Shown piece after piece: positions 1-11,123 of a DNA stretch of 64,000 bases; the stretch's first letter is position 1, and each line of letters begins with the position of its first letter. The position numbers and the translations under genes are program-made. The notes beneath the pieces were generated by a model. That model did not search any database. It saw nothing but the letters and a program-made list of their open reading frames with translations, and was not told the DNA's origin. The stretch is from Candolleomyces eurysporus (lineage: Eukaryota; Basidiomycota; Agaricomycetes; Agaricales; Psathyrellaceae), in the NCBI GenBank assembly GCA_027579435.1, contig JANBPK010001485.1, positions 16,877 to 80,876 on the forward strand, given 5' to 3'.

Positions 1-1887
1 TGCCTCCCGATCGTCACCTTATCTCTTGACTGGGGATAGTTGCTCTCAAAGAGATTGTTCATATCTGACTCGGAATTCCTTGACAGGCTGTGGTGAATGT
101 CGTCATGCAGTTGGCACCAGGTCAGAGGACTGCCCGCTGTCGACCTGTCATAGACATTGGATAGTGTTAATTTCACAAGAGCTCGGTACCTTGAGCACAT
201 TTATAGTGCCTCGAGGTTTGCTCACTGCGGCAATAAACATATCTTTTGGCACATCTGTCATTGTCGACTTCATGCTGCTGAAATTACCTCCCCTCGAATA
301 TCCCATAACTCGTCAATTTGGCCGCGTATGGTTGACTTCCCTGGCCTATGTTCTCGGGTTTCTGGCAGTTGTTATCCTTGCCATCGCCAATGGTCAGTCG
401 CTTTCGCTTCGTGTCGATTGTGCGCTTATCCGTAGATTGGGCAGTCGCTCTGGTAGGGTACGACCCAACGACCGTCTTCCGAGCCAACTTCAATGTCACT
501 CAAACCTTCTGGTTTGACCGTTTTGTTCCTTCTATCGCCCAAACCCCAGGCAGTCTCTGTGATACGCGGGTCTTCAACGTCGGCGAGTCTATGGTGACCA
601 ACAGCTCTATTTTTGAGTGGAAGGTTCAGGCTGTCTATCAGCCTAACGCAGCGGAATCAGGGTTCTCGTACAGGGGAGAGACTCTGGACCACTGCGATGT
701 TACACAAGTGGCACTGAGCGGCGATTTAAGGACGTGGACGGTAGAAGGTGACATGTACCTTTATTGCAACGTTCAATCTCAGGGAGGGAGGGACAATTTG
801 GAGATAGCGGGTGTTGCCAGCTTTGGAGTCTCAGCCCTTCCGGCGAGACAGACCAATTTCGGGAGAATGTCTAAATCAGCTTCGCAGGACAGCGTTTCTG
901 TTACCGTTGAGAGACTGTACGTGGCCCCCATTCTAGTTATCGAGTAAATTTACTGATTCAAGTGTCCCTGGAAGATTTTCCCTGGCTGGCATCGACCTGG
1001 GGGCTCGAATCTACGAAGCATATATTCGAACAACCCCCAACAACACAGGCCTTGTCGCCTTCTCCGTTCTTGCCAACTTTCTCTTCTGTCCCCCTTCTTT
1101 TTCAACCGTGCATTCATGTGCCACCGCCAACTCGAATCCTTTCATCGGATTCAATTCTTCTTCAGCCATAACAGGAGGAAACATCCTCCTGCCCCCGGAT
1201 ATCATGACCAACGACGATAGTAAGATCGTACCACCCCAGTACGAGCTAGACGATGTACTTCTCGGGCCCACCCTCAATTTCGTCCAGCTCGCTCGAGCTG
1301 CTGCACGCATCGATTTGGGAAACCCAGCCGCTAACAACTTTTTATTAAATCCTCAAGTCATTGATAACGTTTTGGTCGCCACATTCCCGGAAACGCCCAT
1401 GACTAGTGCTTCTCGGCCGCGTTTGTACTCGGCTTGGAAGTCCCAGATAGACCCAACGACTAGATCCGCATACCCCACATTAAATGTACCTGGCCCATCG
1501 ACCCTGCAGGCTGTCTTCATTTGTCAGTTCTTCAAATTGAAAGGCGTCGGGTCTTTGATTGTGTCTGTGTTGGTGGCAACACTCAGCATGTTTTCTTCCG
1601 CTTGGGCCCTGTTTCTTGCGGTTGCTACATGTTTTGTGAAGCAGAGAGATAAAGAAGGTACGATAGTTTTTCTAACAGCCTTCCGACACCGCGGACCATG
1701 TTTCTAACATTCTATGACTCCAGCTAACCTCTGCGAGGATCACCGGAGAGTTTTATTGCTGGGAACGGTAGATCCTGAGAAGGGCCTGCAACTCGATGAT
1801 GAGAGCACCAAGCGCTCGCCAACACCCAACGTAGATGCAAAGGCGAATTGGGACCCTCTTCTTCTCTATCACAATCCGAATATGTGA
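1..1887 (+). CDS. multi-pass membrane protein of unknown function, 5' end probably outside the window
   Basis: I do not recognise this family. The reading frame can be followed through at least four exons. A hydrophobic part around 210-400 (RGLLTAAINISFGTSVIVDF and following) contains two membrane segments and ends at an intron of about 396-440. A soluble part at 440-910 carries several Cys and N-glycosylation-type Asn (NVTQTF, TNSSIF) and looks extracellular. After a further intron come GRFSLAGIDLGARIYEAY and a region to 1660 with two more membrane segments (SLIVSVLVATLSMFSSAWAL). A last exon from about 1724 encodes NLCEDHRRVLL and ends at TGA 1885-1887. The layout (membrane pair, extracellular domain, membrane segment, short cytosolic tail) suggests a plasma-membrane protein. 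The true start was not found and may lie upstream, so the left boundary is provisional. Its 3' end converges on the OPT transporter about 90 bp away. Confidence 0.6.
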
Positions 1888-1979
1888 GCTCCTTACGAGA
1901 CCTGAAAATGGAAATGGAATGTGCAAATATGTAATCGTAATGTACAGGCAAGAATGGACTTGAATACGAATGCTCTAGT

Positions 1980-4427
1980 TTAAGACACAGTTGGGCATCC
2001 ACCACACATTCCATGTCCACAGCCCCAACAACTCAATACTCCAACCCCGAAGGTCTTTAACAGCAACGAAATGATGCTGACCACACCTTCGCCTAGCACA
2101 AACCCACTCGCGACGACCACAAGGCGGATATCATTCCCTCTACCTCCATCTTGTTTTGCATAGCGCGTCCGATAGACATACTCAATGACACCACCGATCA
2201 AACGCGCGATGGAAAATGATGGTGTATTGAGGAATCCGATGGCGAAGGCGACGCCGGATGGAATCCATTGCGCGTAGCCGAGCTGACGCCGGGAGGCTTT
2301 CGTCTTGATCCCTGACAGAATTCCAAAGAAGAGGCTGAATCCTGCCATGAAGAGGGCACTGTTCTCGGGTAACTGACCGTCACCTGGAATAAATTTGAGC
2401 TGGATAAGAGACAGTGCATTGAAGATATCGAGAAGTTGACTTACGGAGGAGTCTCGCGAGCCCCAACCATACATATGCTGTAGGTGCGGGGAATGATGGT
2501 CCTGGAATCTCGTAGGCTCGATTGTACAGGGTGAAGGCAGTCGTTGTAACAATGATGGAGACGGACGAGCCAATCAGTTGCCCATAGAATTGTGCGCGAG
2601 GAGAGGCATGGCACAGATGACCAGTTTTGAGGTCTTGCATCAGATCCCCAGCTCTAAGTTTCCGTTAGCAAGGAATGAGACGGCGAAAGAGCACAACATG
2701 ACGCACTGTTGAGCACCCGCTTCGGCCACTCCTCCCGCTATGATATTGGCAACAATATTTCCCGGTTGCAGCCATGCAAAAAGCAGCTGGGAAACCTTTC
2801 CGAGCCCGGAAACAGGGTTGAGATCTGTTTCTCCAAGTGCGCGTACTCTGCCGATAAATTAGTATCAAATCAAAGAGACGGCTAAGTAACGTACCCGATA
2901 ATGCTCAATAAGCCTCCGAAAATAAACCCGATCACAGTCGCCCAAGGTTTAATGCCTTCGTGCCCGAAAACTACCCAGACAAGAATGGTTCCTAACACGA
3001 TGCTGGCAAGAAGTCCACTTACAACCCACGAGTAGGGCACGAGTCTATCTTCTGTTTCATCCTCGTGGCTTCGCTTGACAGGGCCATCTTCACCAATTCG
3101 AGTATACTGTTGCCTCAATGGCTTTACAACGTCGATCACAAATTCGCCGACGACTGGGAGGAGCGAGACCAAGCTGTCAGTGCACATAATGCCAAGTGCG
3201 ACCCAAAGAATCCAGCCTCGTGCTCCACTCGACATATCACCCACCGGGCCTGGGGCCCAACCTGCGAGTTTTGACAATGGGGAGAGGACGGCCCAGCCGA
3301 CAAACATGCCTAGGTTCATGCTGACTGTGGTAGGGAATCCCATGATGATGCCCTGGCCGACATACGACAAGCTGGGTGTGAAGTACCACAGCCATTCTTT
3401 GGCGAGGTATGTTCCAAATAGGGGAATGGTGAAGACGGCAGGGAAGAAGTATGCGAAAAGCTAAACCGAAATGGTATGAATGTGCCTGTTCTATGAAAGC
3501 TCTATAGACGTACCGTTAGGGCACCAGCTGATCCAAAGCTCCAGGCGAGGTCGTGCCACCCCTCATGCTGCACAATGTCTCTTTCATTGTCTTCCTCCGC
3601 AGTTTGCTGCTCCTGTGCGGGAACTTCCGCAATTGCCTCGACAGCGTCCTCACTTTCTTCGTGGTCGACTTCTCGATACCCACGCCGGTGTCGAACAGTG
3701 TCCGGAGGCGGTAGTTGATGCAATACTGAGATGAGTTGTGCGGTTGCTGTTCCGGAAGGGAACGGTAACTCTTCCTCAATAATCTGTACGAGAGGGTTGG
3801 TGCATAACTGCGAACTAAGTAAGCGGCACGTACAACTTGCTTTCGCAGTGGTGGAGATAGGAAGACACTATGGAGGAGTCAGAGGAATTCGGGTTACAAT
3901 CGAACTAACACTAACCCGAAGAATGCTACGGCACAGGACCAGCCAACGGCAGACCACCATGTTAAATGGATTGGTGGTGTGCCATCTCGTTCTTCACTCA
4001 GCAATCCCAAGGCGGGCAGGATACCGACGAAGCCAGCGGCAAGAGGCATAGTTCCAGTAGCCACGGCCGTTGTCTGTACTACAATGAGTTCCTGAGGAGA
4101 AAGCGGGGTCGGGAGCATCCTCGAAATTAGAAACCCAATAAGTGCGCTCTGAATTGACATCCTATTGAACGTTGAGAAACTAGAGTTACCGAGCAGTCCC
4201 AAGAGCTAACTCACATTGAAATCCATCCTGATTGAAGCCCAAGACTTAGATTTGTGAAGCAAATCAAGCAGCCAATTGCTAGACCGATGAATACTGCTGT
4301 CAGAGTGAACTCTGGTTGCGCAGCGGAGAGATGACCATGGTTGGGGCCCAATGACCTGCAAATCATCAGGAATTTTCAGGAAGGGTCTCCATTGTTTGAC
4401 GTACCTAAGCCAGCGCGTTATATACAT
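1980..4427 (-). CDS. OPT-superfamily transporter, YGL114W-like
   Basis: A polytopic membrane transporter of the oligopeptide-transporter superfamily, in the branch containing yeast YGL114W. The substrate is not predictable; peptides or metal chelates are typical of the superfamily. The N-terminal exon reads FTLTAVFIGLAIGCLICFTN then LSLGLQSGWISMSIQSALIG, the family's first two membrane segments. Further exons encode many more segments, including TTAVATGTMPLAAGFVGILP and GMFVGWAVLSPLSKLAGWAP, and the protein ends with a Cys-rich tail (CWGCGHGMCGGC). The start at 4427 is chosen because an in-frame stop lies just upstream and splicing at about 4404/4350 joins MYITRWL in frame to the conserved segment. 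There are about ten introns. The gene is divergent from methionyl-tRNA synthetase with 208 bp between the start codons. Exon borders in 2640-4200 were not all fixed. Confidence 0.87.
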
Positions 4428-4635
4428 GGTTGCAGTCACTGGGAAGGTGACATTAGCCGCTCGCAGTCGACCTCGAACTTATGATGACGATGACGGCGGT
4501 CGCGCCGGATGTTTGCCGGCCTCGCGTTGTTGATTCTTATTTGGTCGATCCCGGCGCCAAATTAGTGCTAGTGTGACTCCGGGTGCTTGTCCAGAGTCAT
4601 CGATTCTCCGTCTTCACCCTCAGAAACCTCTCACC
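4428..4635. promoter_or_regulatory. divergent promoter region, OPT transporter / methionyl-tRNA synthetase
   Basis: This is the 208-bp interval between two divergently oriented start codons. It must carry both 5' leaders and both core promoters, unless these lie inside the neighbouring genes. No clear TATA box was seen. Basis: gene arrangement, inference. Confidence 0.5.
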
Positions 4636-7390
4636 ATGGCCCAGAAGATACGCACAGGCCCAGATGTCCTGCGAGTGGTTCCCGCTCCTGGTGAAACTAA
4701 GCTGTACGTTCGTCTTGACCGTCGATGATGAGCGGAGTTACTCAATCATAAGGTCAGATTACCCAAGGAAGGAGAGAAGAACGTCCTGATCACATCCGCA
4801 TTGCCATACTGCAATAACGTTCCTCATCTTGGTATGTATCGAATGCATTTGGACAGGATTGAAATTCTCAAATCGTCTGTAAGGAAACATCATTGGAAGC
4901 ACTCTAAGCGCAGACGTTTTCAGCCGGTAAGATGAGAGATGCTTCTCCCGATGGGCACGTCTTGAGCTAACGTATTTCTACCCAGATATAACCGTATGTT
5001 TTGAGATCTTGCTTTCTGGAGTGAGATACTCAAAGGACTCAAGGCGCGAGGAATCGTCGAACTCTCTATATCTGTGGTACCGACGAATATGGCACTGCGA
5101 CGGAGACTCAAGCTTTGAAGGAGGGCATTACACCCCTTGAACTCTGCGACAAATACAATGCATTGCACGTTGAGACCTACAAGTGGTTTGACATTGGGTT
5201 AGCTTTCTCTCTCATGAACGAGCTCCTAGATGTTTACCTGTCTCACGCAGGTTTGATCATTTCGGGCGGACCTCCTCACCCCTGCACACCGAGTATGTCT
5301 ACCCTGTTCCTGTTTTTAGATCATGTTTTACCGCCATACCGTTTCTACTAGAATCTCTCAAGAAATTTTCTTGAATTTGGGTCGAAACGGTTACCTCGAA
5401 CGCCAGGACAAGGAGCAGGTTTATTGTGAAGGATGCCCTAAGTGCGCGATCGAATCAACTTTCTCTAACTGCATCCTTACATCTCCACCTGCAGGTTCTT
5501 GGCAGACCGATATGTCGAAGGAATTTGCCCTCATTGTGGCTATGAAGATGCCCGCGGTGACCAATGTGATGGTTGCAGCAAGACTCTGGATGCCGTAGAG
5601 CTCGTCAAGCCTCGATGTCTGGTCAATCCCACTCACAAAGTCACGACCAAGTTGTCCTCGCACATGTACTTGAGGCTGAATGCTATCCAACCGCAGACGG
5701 AAGAGTGGATCAAGAAGTCCTGGAAGAAAGGCAAATGGTCGCCGAATGCGGTTGTGAACGCAGATGGTGACATCATCGACAGCCGACTGAAGAGTGGCCT
5801 GCAGCCTACCCCACTTACTCGTGATCTGAAATGGGGTGTCCCTGTCCCCATTGAAGGAGAGGATGTTCATGGAATGGGAGGGAAGGTCCTTTGTAAGTAT
5901 AAACTATTCGCTTTTTTCAACCGGTATTGATTGTTCTCTCAGATGTTTGGGTAAGCTCAATCTCGTGGATTCCAATGAACGCCCAGGTCTTGACTTTTAA
6001 TCGAGTTCGATGCTCCTATTGGATACCCGAGTATAACAGCCAACTATCTTCCAGAGTGGAAGCAATGGTGGTTCAATCCGGAAAACGTCGACCTATACCA
6101 GTTCATGGGTAAAGATAATGTTTATTTCCACACTGTCTATTGGCCTTCCGTCCAGATTGGAGATGGCCGCGACTGGACAAAACTGCACCATTTATCTACA
6201 ACAGGTAATCAAAAATCTCCTCTACAGTCACCCTAAACTAATTTTGGCGATAGAGTACCTTAATTACGAGGGAGGAAAATTCTCCAAAAGCAAAAATAGA
6301 GGTGTTTTTGGACCCGCAGCCAAAGACACTGGCATTCCGGCTTCAGTATGGCGCTATTACCTTTTGTCAACCAGGCCCGAAACAGCAGATGCCATGTTCT
6401 CTTGGGCTGACTGTGTAGGTACTCCGTCCCTTCTTATAGAATCCCGATTGACCTGCGTTGCCTAGATCGCTGCGAATAACAACATCCTGTTGAACAAGTA
6501 TGTGGCTAAACTTCAAGATGCTCAATTCTTGTGATTGACTAGTCCACTGTAGTTTCGGAAACTTCGTCAACCGCGCCCTCAAATTCGTAGCTTCGCAGTA
6601 TAACAGTGTGATCCCGGATTCACAGGATCCCGCAGGTCCTTACTCTCCTAATGACCCCATTGATTCCGAATTTATCACCAACATAAACGGCCTCTTGAAA
6701 GAGTACATCGATGCCCTGGACGTCGTCAAGTTGCGCCTTGGATTGCAAATTGTCATGGCTATTTCCGCTCAAGGGAACAACTACCTGCAGTCATCCGGCC
6801 TCAACAAGGCACTTATGGCGGAGAACCCAACGCGCTGTGCCCAGGTCGTCTCTCGCGCGGTCAACCTCATCTACGCCCTTGCTGCTATCATTTACCCTTA
6901 CATGCCAGCTACCTCCGACTCGATCCTCCAGCAGCTCAATGCCCCAGCTCGTGCGGTCCCCGAAGTGTTCTCCAACGACATTCTGGCTGGCCATACCATC
7001 GGCAAGCCTGAGCATCTTTTCAAGAAAATTGAAGAGACTATGGCCGAAGTCTGGAGGGCTAAGTTCGGTGGCAACGAGGCTGCTGCTGCATCCCCCGCAG
7101 CGGCGACGCCCGATCCATTGAAGGCTGCTCCTGGCCAATCCAAGAAGAAAGTTGCAGCGGCCTCGAAAAAGGGAGCCGCCACTCCAGTTTACACAGGACC
7201 CAAGTCGGAAGAGGCGCTGGCTTTGGAAGCAAAGATCACTGAGCAGGGCAATCTTGTTCGTGGTTTGAAGGGGGAAACAAAGACACCAGAGCTGGAAGAG
7301 AAGATCAAAGCGGCTGTTGATGTGTTGAAGACGTTGAAGGGTGAATTGGACGCTGAATTGCAGCGATTGGCAGCTACTCCAGCAAATTGA
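4636..7390 (+). CDS. methionyl-tRNA synthetase, cytosolic type, with C-terminal WHEP-like domain
   Basis: Charges tRNA-Met with methionine. The class I signature is present: [15 protein letters not shown] holds the HIGH-equivalent HLGN, and the KMSKS loop reads KFSKSKN at about 6280. Also visible are the substrate-pocket segment [14 protein letters not shown], four zinc-type CxxC pairs (CEGC, CPHC, CDGC and neighbours at about 5430-5590), [16 protein letters not shown], and the anticodon-binding helices in the exon from about 6550. The C-terminus (about 7195-7370, [13 protein letters not shown]) resembles a WHEP tRNA-binding domain after an Ala/Lys-rich linker. The start ATG at 4636 has a good context (CACCATGG). 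There are about twelve introns, and two exons of only 8 nt (4986-4993, 5943-5950) are needed to keep the frame. No mitochondrial presequence is apparent, so a cytosolic location is inferred. Confidence 0.95.
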
Positions 7391-7675
7391 GCGATTGTCT
7401 GTGGTCCAGCTGGGGAGAAGATAAAGAAATTGTATAACAGCATTGATTATCGATATCCAGTCGCGTGTCCATGTTTTATAGTAGGTCAATGATAGCGAGT
7501 TGTAGTGAGCTCGAAACCCAGAAGCCTGAGCAACATCGCTTATTTGTGTCAATTTGGCTTGACCAAATCACAGTGCACTGCAGTCAGTTGCACTGCACCA
7601 CGTTGAAAACACGTCAGCGAGCAGGCTCCATGTATTGGTCCATGCGATAACTCATACCTTTACCATTTCGTAGCG

Positions 7676-8738
7676 ATGTCGCGCGTGGAACTCGCAAAAA
7701 TACCCTCCCTAACGTTCTACAAGGACGCAGTAACGGCGGCACGTCGAACATCTCCCTGGCCTCAGGTCACCTGTGTTGGGAATGCATGCAAACTCTACCA
7801 ACCGGAGGTTGTTAGATGTGTGAACCTAGGGGGCTCTGGGACGGATATAGATTGGAAGGTGCGTCGGGTCTTTTCATTCCTGATTCCTGGGCTCGTTCTG
7901 AACTACTACTTGTTGCAATCTACAGTGTGAAGCCGATCTACCAGAGTCTCTCCGGTTTGGCAAAGTAGAGGTCAACTGTGAAGGGTGGTCACGTCCTGGA
8001 GATAGCTATGTTCTAAAGGGTAAGTGTCTATACTACCCGTGCATCATCTATTCAACTCATTTCCTGGTCAGGCTCTTGTGCTCTGGAGTATCGGCTAGTT
8101 CAAGTACCAGACGCCCTTCGCAATGGTCGCACGGATTATCCGAACCTAGGCTCCATGAATTGTGGGTTCTCATCTCCTACCTGTTATTCGCAGCCAATAA
8201 CAAACTCGTTGCTCCTCTAGCTGATGACTGGTGGTCCACTATCTTCTGGATCGTCTGGCTTGGTATCCTCGCCTTCATCATCTACCGTTTCGTCGCGTCA
8301 TTTTGGGCTGGAAACGGCGAGAGGGGTCAGGCGCCTAGACCAAACACCGGACGTCCTTCAGGGTATGGCGGCGGTGGTGGTTCCAACCATGGTTGGTTCC
8401 CTGGCGACCACCCAGACTATGGTGCCCCTCCACCTCCCTATTCCAAGGATCCTCCAGCACAGGAAGGATGGAGACCAGGATTCTGGACTGGCGCTATGGT
8501 TGGAGGACTTGCCAACCAGCTGTGGAATAGAAGGAACGACCAACCCCGAGAACCCGTGCAACCTGCCCAACCATGGGGTTGGGAACGTGCATGGAATCCT
8601 TTCTCCGCCCCTGGGGCACCCAACCGTCAGGCGACATTCCAAAGGAGATATTTCGATGAAGGTGACAGAGGAGAAGGTTCATCAAATTTAGGTGCTATGA
8701 GAAGAAGCACTGGTATTGGAGGTTCGAACGTTCGGTGA
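7676..8738 (+). CDS. SARAF/TMEM66-like ER membrane protein
   Basis: In animals SARAF damps store-operated calcium entry; the role in fungi is unknown. Exons: 7676-7858, 7926-8019, 8072-8161, 8221-8738. The N-terminal part matches the family closely: SRVELAKIPSLTFYKD, TCVGNACKLYQPEVVRC, the split CEADLPESLRFGKVEVNCEG, DSYVLKGSCALEYRL. The conserved Cys of the lumenal domain are present. One membrane segment follows (STIFWIVWLGILAFIIYRF), then a Gly/Pro/Trp-rich cytosolic tail (GYGGGGGSN, PDYGAPPPPYS), also typical. The protein begins directly at the conserved lumenal sequence, so a cleavable signal peptide, normal in the family, is missing from this model. No in-frame upstream ATG exists before a stop, so either an undetected 5' exon supplies it or it has been lost. 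Transcribed in the same direction as the synthetase, 285 bp downstream. Confidence 0.88.
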
Positions 8739-9215
8739 AATGCTGTTGTGCACGGGCGATTGTAATTTGTAAGGGCTTTCTTGTATCATTAATTGCTATG
8801 CTACTCGTTGTATTTTAGCTACCTTGAATTTCACTGGGATGCTCACCTGAGCAAGATGGAATCTCCGGACGAGAGCGTAAAGAACCACTGCAGAGTTCGA
8901 TCCTGTAGTCTCGACTGGGTTCGACATCTGCTTGTGGCAGGCGCCATTCCTTATCCAGTACTCCCAACCGGTCACTTGAGACTGTCTCCATGGTGCTTCT
9001 CGCTCTCAGGTTACCTCCAAGAACTTCATCCGCAACAGACGCTCGGGAAACCATCGGGATTCTCAACATTTTCGACGAGATGTGAATCGTACGTGGACAC
9101 TACCTTGGTAGCCACATGTTTCTTCGGATAAACGGCGGTTGGAACAGTCTTTCCGGCTGCTATAAATTCACATTTTCTTGCCTGCGTTTTTCTTCAACTT
9201 TACCTCAGCACAGAG
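8739..9215. other. intergenic region upstream of the first GH5 gene
   Basis: 477 bp with no supported gene. A forward frame in 8793-9131 has no recognisable motif and I treat it as chance. The right end carries a TATA element and the 5' leader of the downstream endoglucanase. Confidence 0.5.
9160..9169 (+). promoter_or_regulatory. TATA box of the first GH5 endoglucanase
   Basis: CTATAAATTC lies about 50 bp before the ATG at 9216 in a pyrimidine-rich leader. The position fits a core promoter with a short 5' untranslated region, as in many secreted-enzyme genes. Confidence 0.55.
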
Positions 9216-11123
9216 ATGAAGTCCTTGGTCGCCTTGGCTATTGTAGCTTTCGCTACGAGGGCGTTTGCACTCGTCCCCACCCCAGTTGTGAAAGCTCGCT
9301 GTGAAGAAACGTCGACCACCACCTCGGCACCCACCCCAACTTCTGTATGCGAGAACGCGACCAAATTCAAGTTCTTTGGTGTCAACCAGGCTGGCGCTGA
9401 GTTCGGAAACAACGTCATTCCAGTATGTTGGCTATCTTAATATTATGATATTTTGATGACGAATTCCTTGCCAGGGTTCTTTGGGAACACATTACATTTG
9501 GCCTGCGCCAAGGTGAGCAAAGGGGTGTCTACTTGTAGAGCAGTTCGCTAAAGTTGCCTTCGCAGTTCTATTGATTTCTTCGTCAAGGAAGGCTTCAACA
9601 CCTTCCGTGTTCCCTTCCAACTGGAAAGGCTCAGTCCTCCGGAGACTGGCTTGACAGGCCCCTTCAATGAGGCCTACCTGAACGGACTCAAACAGGTTCG
9701 CTTATGTGTTTCGAGCCATTGATTATCCGTTTCTAACTTCATGGTAACAGTCCGTCGATTATGTGACAAAAACCAAGGACGCGTATATCGTGATTGAACG
9801 TTCGTCATTTATAATTCTATTCACCTGGAATCCGCCACCGAAAGTTATTTTCAAATTTAAACAGCACACAACTTCATGATCTATAATGGCAGCTTCATCA
9901 CGGACAAGGACGCGTAAGTATAGTATCTTAAGTGCCTGCTATCATCGTGTCGCTGAGCCTTCTTCCTTCAGGTTCGCCAAATGTATGATCTCCCTGAAGA
10001 GAAGACTTCATCTGGCTAACTTTTTCTTTTCTCTTAGGGTGGTTCAACCTCGCCACGGTATTCGTGAGTTTGCCATGTTCTCGCTACCTTGGTGTGTTTC
10101 CAAACTTTCACTGCAGAAAGATAACGACAAGGTCATCTTCGGTGCGCGTTGCCAGACAAATTGTCTGCGGGTGGTTGACTGAACGAATACTTCAGACATC
10201 ATGAATGAACCGCACACTTTGGAAGCCAAGGTTGTCTTCGATTTGGTGAGTTATCCAATATAGACTCTGCGAAGACACCCTAGCTCACCTATCCGCTAGA
10301 ATCAAGCAGCATTGAACGCCATCCGTGAGACAGGTGCCACCCAACTTATCCTCGTGGAAGGTACGCCGTAATTTTGAATGCCATCGCATGAGGATGCTCA
10401 CATTTAGCTTCTTAGGCACCGGTATGTCGGACCTTGACCTAAAACTCTATCACACTTTATGAACTTGAACCCTTTCCCAGCGTGGACCGGTGCTTGGAGT
10501 AAGTTTGCACATGTACCTGAGCCATTAAAGGCAGTCCTGACACCTTTTCTAGCGTGGACCGGATATAGCGGTAATAGCCTTGTATTCGGTGACATCTCAG
10601 ATCCACTCAACAATACGGCCATCGGTGAGGCCACTCTTACTTTTACATATCGCCTTTGCCATTGCGGCGAACTGAAATTACCACCTTTTTAGAGATGCAC
10701 CAGTACCTCGACTCAGATGGATCCGGTACCTCGACGGTCTGCGTTTCCAATACTATTGGGGCGGAACGTATTGCCGAAGCTACTAAGTGGCTGAAGGAAC
10801 GCAATCTTAAGGGATTCCTTGGCGAGATGGGCGCTGGATCGAACCCTGACTGCATTGAAGCCGTCCGAGGTGCCCTCTGCCACCTTCAACAATCCGGTGT
10901 TTGGATCGGTAAGACAGGAGTTCTCTCTTTTTGCAGCGACTGACGAGAATGCGCGCAGGTTTTGCGTGGTGGTCCGCTGGCCCATGGTGGGGCAACGTGA
11001 GTGTGTCTGCTTGCTTTTCCTGTGCGTACTGACATTTTCTTTCAGTACTTCCAATCCATCGAGCCTCCCAATGGCCCCGCTCTTGCGGAGATGTATCCCC
11101 AAGCCATCAAGCCGTTCATCTAA
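9216..11123 (+). CDS. secreted GH5 endo-beta-1,4-glucanase without cellulose-binding module
   Basis: Hydrolyses internal beta-1,4-glucan bonds outside the cell. The signal peptide is MKSLVALAIVAFATRAFA. A short Thr/Ser/Pro linker follows (TSTTTSAPTPTSV), then the GH5 catalytic domain: KFKFFGVNQAGAEFGNNVIP, FNTFRVPFQLERLSP, VIEPHNF, proton donor Glu in DIMNEPH (about 10200), LILVEGT, MHQYLDSDGSGTS, nucleophile Glu in GFLGEMGAGSN (about 10820), GVWIG, and the end IKPFI with TAA at 11121-11123. It is a tandem paralogue of the next gene, with intron positions largely shared. At 10416-10421 and 10481-10498 two exons of 6 and 18 nt are needed to read [18 protein letters not shown]. Unlike the neighbour it lacks CBM1. 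There are about a dozen introns. Confidence 0.93.

Noticed and set aside
6791..7552. 253-codon minus-strand frame opposite the MetRS 3' exon
   Set aside because: Mirror of a strongly biased coding exon; the plus strand is clearly the real gene.
8162..8193. A possible 32-nt intron or frameshift in the SARAF-like gene
   Set aside because: Using the next acceptor (CTCTAG at 8215-8220) gives a normal 59-nt intron and joins MN-S-DDWWSTIF in frame.
9886..10182. 98-codon forward frame inside the first GH5 gene
   Set aside because: It runs through introns of the GH5 gene and does not match any conserved segment.
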